From JACTMZ01 sp044359955 (GTDB lineage Bacteria > Verrucomicrobiota > Verrucomicrobiia > Chthoniobacterales > JACTMZ01): 64,000 bases of DNA. Shown here piece after piece: positions 59,348 to 64,000 of the stretch. The first letter of the stretch is position 1. The number at the start of each line of letters is the position of its first letter. The notes below the pieces were generated by a model. That model made no database searches. It was not told the origin of the DNA and saw nothing but the letters and a program-made list of their open reading frames with translations. The stretch spans positions 124,001 to 188,000 of the forward strand of contig JBIKLF010000001.1 of the NCBI GenBank assembly GCA_044359955.1. The letters are read 5' to 3'. A program made the translations under genes and the position numbers.

Positions 59348-60046
59348 ATGCTCCTTGCTGTGATAAAAACCTTCCTCTTCATCTTCGCACTTTCGCTGTC
59401 TTCGGCGATGGCTCAGTTCGGCTGGGACGACGAGCCAGCCGCAGGATCGGAGCAATCCGCCTTGGACGAGTTTGATGCGGTGCTTCGGGCGCCGGTCATC
59501 GAGCCGATTGAGCCAATCGAGCAGGTCGTCGATCCGGTGGTGGCTGTCTTTCAGCCCTTCGTTAGCCCGGTGCTCGATGCCGATCCGCTGGTTGATGAAT
59601 GTGGCATTGAGCCTCAAGTCGCTGCAGCCCTTCGGGCATCCGAATGGGATGATGAGGAATGCCCCCAGTTTCTGGGGAGGCTCAGTGCCAATCGCTATGA
59701 AGACGATTCCACGGCGAATCCTTACAGCTCGGCGGGCAGTCCGTATTCGGCGAAGAGCGTCAACAACCGCTTCGGCTCTTACGGGAGTCCTTTTTCACCG
59801 ACCAGCGCCCGCAATCCTTACGCCACCGACGCTCCCAAGATCGTGGCGCAGGACGGCACCTACCTCGGGAAGCTCAGTGAGAATCGCTACGACCCAGACT
59901 CCGTTTCTAATCCTTACGGGCGCTACGGCAGTCCGTATTCTCCCACTTCCATCAACAATCCGTATTCGACCTACGGGAGCCGGTTTTCCCCCCAAAGTCC
60001 AAACAACCCCTACGCCACGCAGGCACCGTTGCTCTTCGGGGACTAA
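59348..60046 (+). CDS. Secreted NPY-repeat protein
   Basis: This 232-residue protein has a signal peptide (IKTFLFIFALSLSSAMAQ), an acidic stretch with repeated IEPIEP words, then a region built of repeats of the form N-P-Y-x-x-x-G-S-P-Y-S-P-x-S, such as NPYGRYGSPYSPTSINN and LGKLSENRYDPDSVSN. This repeat pattern occurs in hypothetical proteins of several phyla. The C-terminus is PYATQAPLLFGD. A truncated paralogue lies at 57409-57738. Confidence 0.75.
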   Translation: MLLAVIKTFLFIFALSLSSAMAQFGWDDEPAAGSEQSALDEFDAVLRAPVIEPIEPIEQVVDPVVAVFQPFVSPVLDADPLVDECGIEPQVAAALRASEWDDEECPQFLGRLSANRYEDDSTANPYSSAGSPYSAKSVNNRFGSYGSPFSPTSARNPYATDAPKIVAQDGTYLGKLSENRYDPDSVSNPYGRYGSPYSPTSINNPYSTYGSRFSPQSPNNPYATQAPLLFGD

Positions 60047-60053
60047 ACCCGTC

Positions 60054-60155
60054 ATGCGCCGCCGCGACTTCCTTTCGCTCTGCGGGCTGGCTGCGGGATC
60101 TCTGGCTGAACACTGTCAACTGATACACTGCCCACTCCGGCCTTCGGCCGGTTGA
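60054..60155 (+). pseudogene. Truncated start of a Tat-exported protein
   Basis: RRRDFLSLCGLAAGSLAE is a twin-arginine signal peptide with RRDFL. After about 18 residues the frame enters a repeat (ACACTCCGGC-type hairpin) and stops at 33 residues. No Tat substrate domain follows. It begins eight bases after the NPY-repeat gene. Confidence 0.65.
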
Positions 60156-60157
60156 GG

Positions 60158-60246
60158 CACCCTCGCCGTCGCCACGGTCTTGGCCGGTCAATGCCGCCCG
60201 GTCAGCAAACGCGACGTCTCGCACGTCCGTGAGTTGGTCGCGGCTT
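60158..60246 (+). pseudogene. 3' remnant of a DUF4926 gene
   Basis: The bases from CACCCTCGCCGTCG to the TAA match the end of the DUF4926 part of the gene at 62926-63534 (ending KRDVSHVRELVAA). The front of the gene is absent. The remnant is the left end of a 433-bp segment duplicated at 63444-63877. Confidence 0.8.
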
Positions 60247-60590
60247 AACCCCGCGCTCTCCGTGTCTCCGTGAGAGTTCCTCTGGTCGCTGCCCACCGCC
60301 AACTGTCCACTGAACACTCCGCCCTCGGCGGTTTCAGAATCTGGCGATCGAGATCCGGGAGTGGTGACTTAAGGAGTTTTAAACAGAAGGCAACGAAGCG
60401 AACGAAGAGATGCGCAGCCTATTGGTTCCGACTCTGGGTCCTGTTTGCTTTTTTCGCTCTCGTCACCCGCCACAAGCCACACGTCACAGGTCGCCGCGGC
60501 GACCAAGGCATGCCCATCGGCGACCCGATTGATGAAAAGATTTTGGAGTGAATCGCTCCAAGCCCCACGCTCTGAACCGTTTGCCGGCAG
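60158..60590 (+). repeat. 433-bp direct duplication, copy A
   Basis: This segment matches 63444-63877 in the same orientation with about 95% identity by eye. It contains the DUF4926 tail, a GAACACTCC hairpin (60313-60334), and the perfect palindrome GGTCGCCGCGGCGACC (60489-60504). Apart from the tail it is non-coding. Between 60247 and 60758 I see no intact gene. Confidence 0.9.
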
Positions 60591-60758
60591 TCGCTTCCTT
60601 AAAACTTTATTCCTACAGACTTAACACTGCCCGCCCCGGCGGGCCTATGACTCACAAAGTTATCTGAAGCGGCTCGCCACCACTCAGCAATCTGGGAATA
60701 CTTTCCGTCCCATGTTGGCACCGGCTTCCCAGCGCCTCATTCAAACTCCGCCCAAACC

Positions 60759-61445
60759 ATGAGCAAGAAGATCGAAGTTCTCTCCCGCGAAGTCCGCATC
60801 ACCGGCGTCGAAGGGCACGACTACGTCTGCCTCACCGATATCGCCCGATACAAGGATCCGGAGCGCACTGACTACCTCATCTTTAACTGGTTGCGCAACC
60901 GCAACACCATCGAGTTCCTCGGCATCTGGGAGCAGATCAACAACCCCGGTTTTAATCCCATCGAATTCGATGGGATTAGAAAGCAGGCGGGCCTCAATAG
61001 TTTTATTCTCACCGCCAAGCAATGGATCGAGCGCACCGGCGCCATCGGCATCCAGTCCAAAGCCGGACGCTACGGAGGCACCTATGCGCACCTCGACATC
61101 GCCCTCGAGTTCGCCTCGTGGATCTCGGTCGAGTTCAAACTCTACCTCATCAAGGAATTCCAGCGCCTCAAGGAGCAGGAGCGTCAGACGCTCGGTTGGG
61201 ACATCCGCCGCAACCTCGCCCGGATCAACTACCGCATCCACACCGACGCCATCCAGACTCACCTCATTCCGCCCGAGTTGAGCAAAGCCCAGACCAACCT
61301 CGTTTATGCCAACGAGGCCGACGTGCTCAACATGGCTCTCTTCGGAGAGACCGCCGCCCAGTGGCGCGCCGCGCACCCGAAAGACCGCAACTGCCATCTC
61401 TCCGCTCTCGTCACTCGTCACCCGTCACTCGTCACAGGCCGCTAA
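60759..61445 (+). CDS. KilA-N domain protein with a damaged C-terminus
   Basis: This 228-residue protein has a KilA-N DNA-binding domain, as in phage antirepressors: YVCLTDIARYKDPERTDYL, NWLRNRNTIEFLGIWEQ, GRYGGTYAHLDIALEFASWI and VEFKLYLIKEFQRLKEQE. Usual relatives continue for about 45 more residues to an N-A-I-x-Q-M-K end. Here the frame runs into a GTCACTCGTCACCCGTCAC tract and stops; the expected ANAIEQMKLLTA is found downstream in another frame (about 61449-61485). Possibly non-functional. Confidence 0.82.
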   Translation: MSKKIEVLSREVRITGVEGHDYVCLTDIARYKDPERTDYLIFNWLRNRNTIEFLGIWEQINNPGFNPIEFDGIRKQAGLNSFILTAKQWIERTGAIGIQSKAGRYGGTYAHLDIALEFASWISVEFKLYLIKEFQRLKEQERQTLGWDIRRNLARINYRIHTDAIQTHLIPPELSKAQTNLVYANEADVLNMALFGETAAQWRAAHPKDRNCHLSALVTRHPSLVTGR

Positions 61446-61452
61446 AGCGGCC
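61402..61452. repeat. GTCACTCGTCAC tract with GGCCGC hairpin, inside the KilA-N gene
   Basis: CGCTCTCGTCACTCGTCACC followed by CGTCACTCGTCACAGGCCGC and TAAAGCGGCC. Similar CGCTCTCGTCACCCGCCAC tracts followed by a GGTCGC hairpin occur in both copies of the 433-bp duplication. Confidence 0.75.
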
Positions 61453-62015
61453 AATGCCATCGAGCAGATGAAATTGCTCACCGCCGTGGATCACACTCCG
61501 AGACTTCGTGGAGGAGGAAAAGCTAAATAAAAATTCCTCCGCGCTCTCCGCAAACTTCCCGGCATTTTGACGGTCAACCGCGATTGCCCGGGGTCGCCGG
61601 GCATGAGCACCTCTCTCAGTCCGTTCGGCGCCGCCGACCGGACCCTTATCCGTGTTTATCTTCTTCTATTTGCCTGCGACCTTCCGGCCTCGGCCGTCTC
61701 GAAGACTCGGCTGTGGCTAAGCATTCGGCTGTGGCCTGGCTTTTCTCTGATCTGCCAGCCGAGTCTTCGAGACAGGTCGCCGCTGCGACCAACCGATACT
61801 GACGCCTGCCACCTGAGCCGAGTCTTTGAACCGTAACGGAGTGGAGATAGGTCGCCGTGGCGATCAACTGATACCGAAGCGCAGCGAAGACGGGTCGCTT
61901 GACGCGAACAACAGATACCGTAGATGGCCCTCAGGCAAACGGCTCCTGGGCAAAATCGCCAGCGTGTTCTTGCTCCTGCTTGCTGCCTTGACTAGTCAGT
62001 GCTAAGCAGTGGGAG
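61446..62015. repeat. Non-coding repeat field
   Basis: No gene is supported here apart from a KilA-N remnant at its left end. A perfect 18-bp inverted repeat, GTCTCGAAGACTCGGCTG (61696-61713) with CAGCCGAGTCTTCGAGAC (61756-61773), flanks a short spacer. Three GGTCGC...GCGAxCAAC.GATAC elements follow at 61774-61799, 61849-61875 and 61889-61920. The palindrome TGACTAGTCA at 61989-61998 may be an operator for the next gene. Confidence 0.75.
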
Positions 62016-62755
62016 ATGAATTGGACAGACCGAGTGACAAAGTGGCGTCGCCTTCCAGCGCAGGAGAAGCTCCTGCGCCGCTGGGAAGCGATCCCGCTGG
62101 ATGTCGCCCAGAGCATGTCCTTCGAGCGGGAGCCGGTGGACTTGGCGAGCCTGCAGAGCCTGCTCGCCCAGATCGTACCACCCGATATCTCGATACCGCG
62201 CGAGGTATTCTCTCCTACTCGCAAGTAGCTCCTTTGCTCGCCGAGCAAGTCGTCCGGCTCGAGGCGCGGATATACGCCGGTGAATTTTCCGATCGCGCTA
62301 TCGATGAAAACCTTGTCGCCGATTTTCATCGCGCGATTTGCTTTGAGCTTGTTCCCGAGTGGGCGGGACGCTGGCGCTCTGTCGAGATCAGGGTCGGGAA
62401 TCTCCATCCGCCGTTGCCGTCCCAAGTTCCGCTCCGCATGCGGGATTACGGCAGGGACTTGGTTGCCAGATGGCAACATGCCTCCGAGGTCACGGGCGAT
62501 TTGACGTTGGAGTTTCTCGCTTTCGCCGAAGGTCGGTTTCTGTCGATTCACCCTTTTCAGGACTTCAACGGTCGGACGATCCGCCTCTTCCTGTTGGAGA
62601 TCTTGCAACGCTTGGATTTGCCGCGTGTTGTTCTTGCCCCCGAGCACGCTCAGGCGCGTGACGAATACTTTCGTGCTTTGGAGGCTGCCGACCTTTCCGA
62701 TTGGCGCCCCTTGATGGGCATTTGGTCCGATCGCTTCCTGCGCGCCGACGTCTGA
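62016..62755 (+). pseudogene. Frameshifted Fic-family gene
   Basis: The first part (62016-62228) reads NWTDRVTKWRRLPAQEKLL and WEAIPLDVAQSMSFE, typical of a small Fic family. It stops at 62226. The rest continues in another frame from about 62225 (VAPLLAEQVVRLEARIYAGE) through the Fic motif HPFQDFNGRTIR to the end. One extra G near 62225 would join the halves into an ordinary gene of about 247 residues. A sequencing error cannot be excluded. Confidence 0.82.
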
Positions 62756-62925
62756 ACACTCCGGCTCTCGGCCGGTCGAGGCTCCCGACCTCGCAGCGCT
62801 GGCTTGCCTGCAGAATCGCCTCAACGAACTCGATCAAAACCTCGCCATTGAAATACGCGAATGGTGAGTGTCGTGAAACTCATTAAGTCTTTCGGAACAG
62901 AGATCGGCCGCTTATCTAGACACGC

Positions 62926-63534
62926 GTGAAGCTGCCCAATGCGGAAAACGCTCTCGTCGAAGAGGTGAAACTTTTGGGTTACCTGCTCAATCCCGATCAT
63001 CCGCATGGCATGCACAAAGCGCGCTTTTTGGGCCGGTTTGGTTTCAGCTCGGACAACTTGGCCGCCGCGCGCAGTGCGCTATTGAAGCACGGTCGCTCGT
63101 ACGACGTCGCGCGGGTGGTGCAGACGGGATACGGTCCGCGCTACGCAGTTGAAGGTGTTCTCGAAACACCAGACCAACGGAATCCCTATGTGAGGACCGT
63201 CTGGCAAATGGACAGCCGAGTCTGCGAGACGGGTCGCTGCAGCGACCAACTGATACGGCGAAGTTGCGCCCCGCCTGATCACGGCTTATCCTTTGAACGA
63301 GTGAACATTCACGAACACGATTGTGTGGTCCTGACCGCTGATCTTCCGGCCGATGGCTTGGAAGCCGGCGATGTCGGCACCGTTGTGCACATCCATCGCG
63401 ATGGCGAAGCCTATGAAGTCGAGTTCATGACGCTCGCGGGCAACACCCTCGCCGTCGCCACGGTTTTGGCCAGTCAATGCCGCCCGGTCAGCAAACGCGA
63501 TGTGTCGCACGTCCGCGAGTTAGTCGCGGCTTAG
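62926..63534 (+). CDS. DUF6883-DUF4926 fusion joined by a repeat
   Basis: The N-terminal 95 residues (KLPNAENALVEEVKLLGYLL, NPDHPHGMHKARFLGRFGF) resemble DUF6883, which normally ends about a dozen residues later. The frame then passes through a repeat (63213-63256; VCETGRCSDQLIRR) and enters a DUF4926 domain (VNIHEHDCVVLTADLPADGL on) to the end. The two families are often separate neighbouring genes. The start is a GTG at 62926. Whether the fusion is translated is unknown. Confidence 0.7.
   Translation: MKLPNAENALVEEVKLLGYLLNPDHPHGMHKARFLGRFGFSSDNLAAARSALLKHGRSYDVARVVQTGYGPRYAVEGVLETPDQRNPYVRTVWQMDSRVCETGRCSDQLIRRSCAPPDHGLSFERVNIHEHDCVVLTADLPADGLEAGDVGTVVHIHRDGEAYEVEFMTLAGNTLAVATVLASQCRPVSKRDVSHVRELVAA
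63213..63256. repeat. CAGCCGAGTCT-GGTCGC element inside the fused gene
   Basis: CAGCCGAGTCTGCGAGAC followed by GGGTCGC-TGCA-GCGACC and AACTGATAC. The same order of words occurs at 61756-61799. Here it sits in frame between two domains. Confidence 0.82.
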
Positions 63535-63877
63535 CCCCGCGCTCTCCGTGCCTCCGTGAGATTCCTCTGCTTCGACTGCAAACTGCCACCTGTCCACTGA
63601 ACACTCCGCCCTCGGCGGTTTCAGAATCTGGCGATCGAGATCCGGAAGTGGTGACTTAAGGAGTTTTAAACAGAAGGCAACGAAGCGAACGAAGAGATGC
63701 GCAGCCTATTGGTTCCGACTCTGGGTCCTGTTTGCTTTTTTCGCTCTCGTCACCCGCCACAAGCCACTCGTCACAGGTCGCCGCGGCGACCAAGGCATGC
63801 CCATCGGTGATCCGATCGATGAAAAGATTTTGGAGTGAATCGCTCCAAGCCCCACGCTCTGAACCGTTTGCCGGCAG
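63444..63877 (+). repeat. 433-bp direct duplication, copy B
   Basis: Second copy of 60158-60590. It starts inside the DUF4926 part of the fusion gene and runs into non-coding DNA with the palindrome GGTCGCCGCGGCGACC at 63776-63791. Between 63535 and 63979 no gene is seen. Confidence 0.9.
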
Positions 63878-63979
63878 CCGTATGCCTGATGCGGCCGCCC
63901 CGCGGCCTTATGACTCACAAAGTTCTCTGCAGGGCTGGTCAGTGGGGTCTCGATTCCCTAAAACTACGCTACACACCCC

Positions 63980-64000
63980 ATGAAGCCCGACGACATCATC
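63980..64000 (+). CDS. Possible start of a gene cut by the window end
   Basis: An ATG at 63980 opens a frame reading KPDDII to the last base. No clear ribosome-binding site precedes it. It is recorded only because it marks the likely next gene. Confidence 0.3.

Noticed and set aside
59472..60155. A 227-codon frame overlapping the NPY-repeat gene
   Set aside because: It is a shadow frame; only its last part, from 60054, looks like a real start (Tat signal).
57395..63877. A CRISPR array suggested by repeated palindromes
   Set aside because: The repeats are irregularly spaced, belong to several families and sit inside coding frames; there are no equal spacers or cas genes.
57300..64000. An insertion sequence or prophage
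   Set aside because: No transposase, integrase or phage structural gene is visible. The KilA-N domain alone is not enough to call a prophage.

Overview
The window is a high-GC, gene-dense bacterial chromosome segment. The gene set fits a Verrucomicrobiota (PVC group) bacterium: a long-form IspH, a 34-residue bS22/AURKAIP1-like ribosomal peptide, long-form HisG, and abundant short palindromic intergenic repeats. This assignment is inference from protein flavour, not a search result.

Positions 1-57,200 are mostly housekeeping. In order they hold a LuxC-type acyl-CoA reductase behind the end of a probable LuxE-like gene; infA; rplU-rpmA with a clear terminator; an ExbB/ExbD/TonB-like operon; fabF; a purine nucleoside phosphorylase; and an ECF sigma operon ending in an HtrA-like protein that has lost its catalytic triad. 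Next come accA, ispH, cysI, aat, a LON-domain protein with xseA, pyrH-frr, and cdaA - tiny membrane protein - glmM (the c-di-AMP operon with a shrunken CdaR position). Then follow obg, hom-thrC-lysC, ferritin, a PIN toxin-antitoxin pair, lipA, a RelE-type toxin-antitoxin pair, an FtsX-type permease with glnD and an OmpA-domain protein, and hisG with a bS22-like peptide and a TPR protein. After tRNA-Lys come the sulfate activation genes cysC-cysD-cysN, an APC permease, and a PHP-glycosyltransferase fusion. The last block is a long minus-strand operon, nadE-plsY-gpsA-K+ channel-tatA-phosphodiesterase-thioredoxin-like, followed by tRNA-Gly, a possible glycosyltransferase and tRNA-Leu.

Positions 57,300-64,000 are an accessory tract. 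It holds an intact Fic gene, a frameshifted second Fic gene, DUF4926 and DUF6883 small proteins (one pair fused in frame through a repeat), a KilA-N protein with a damaged C-terminus, NPY-repeat secreted proteins, truncated genes, a 433-bp duplication and several families of short palindromic repeats. Some of these repeats lie inside open reading frames.

Three themes stand out. First, several proteins keep their fold but have lost catalytic or ion-relay residues (ExbB/ExbD, HtrA-like, TlpA-like). Second, many genes overlap by four bases (ATGA or GTGA). Third, short palindromic elements repeatedly supply stop codons, extra C-terminal residues or in-frame inserts to genes.
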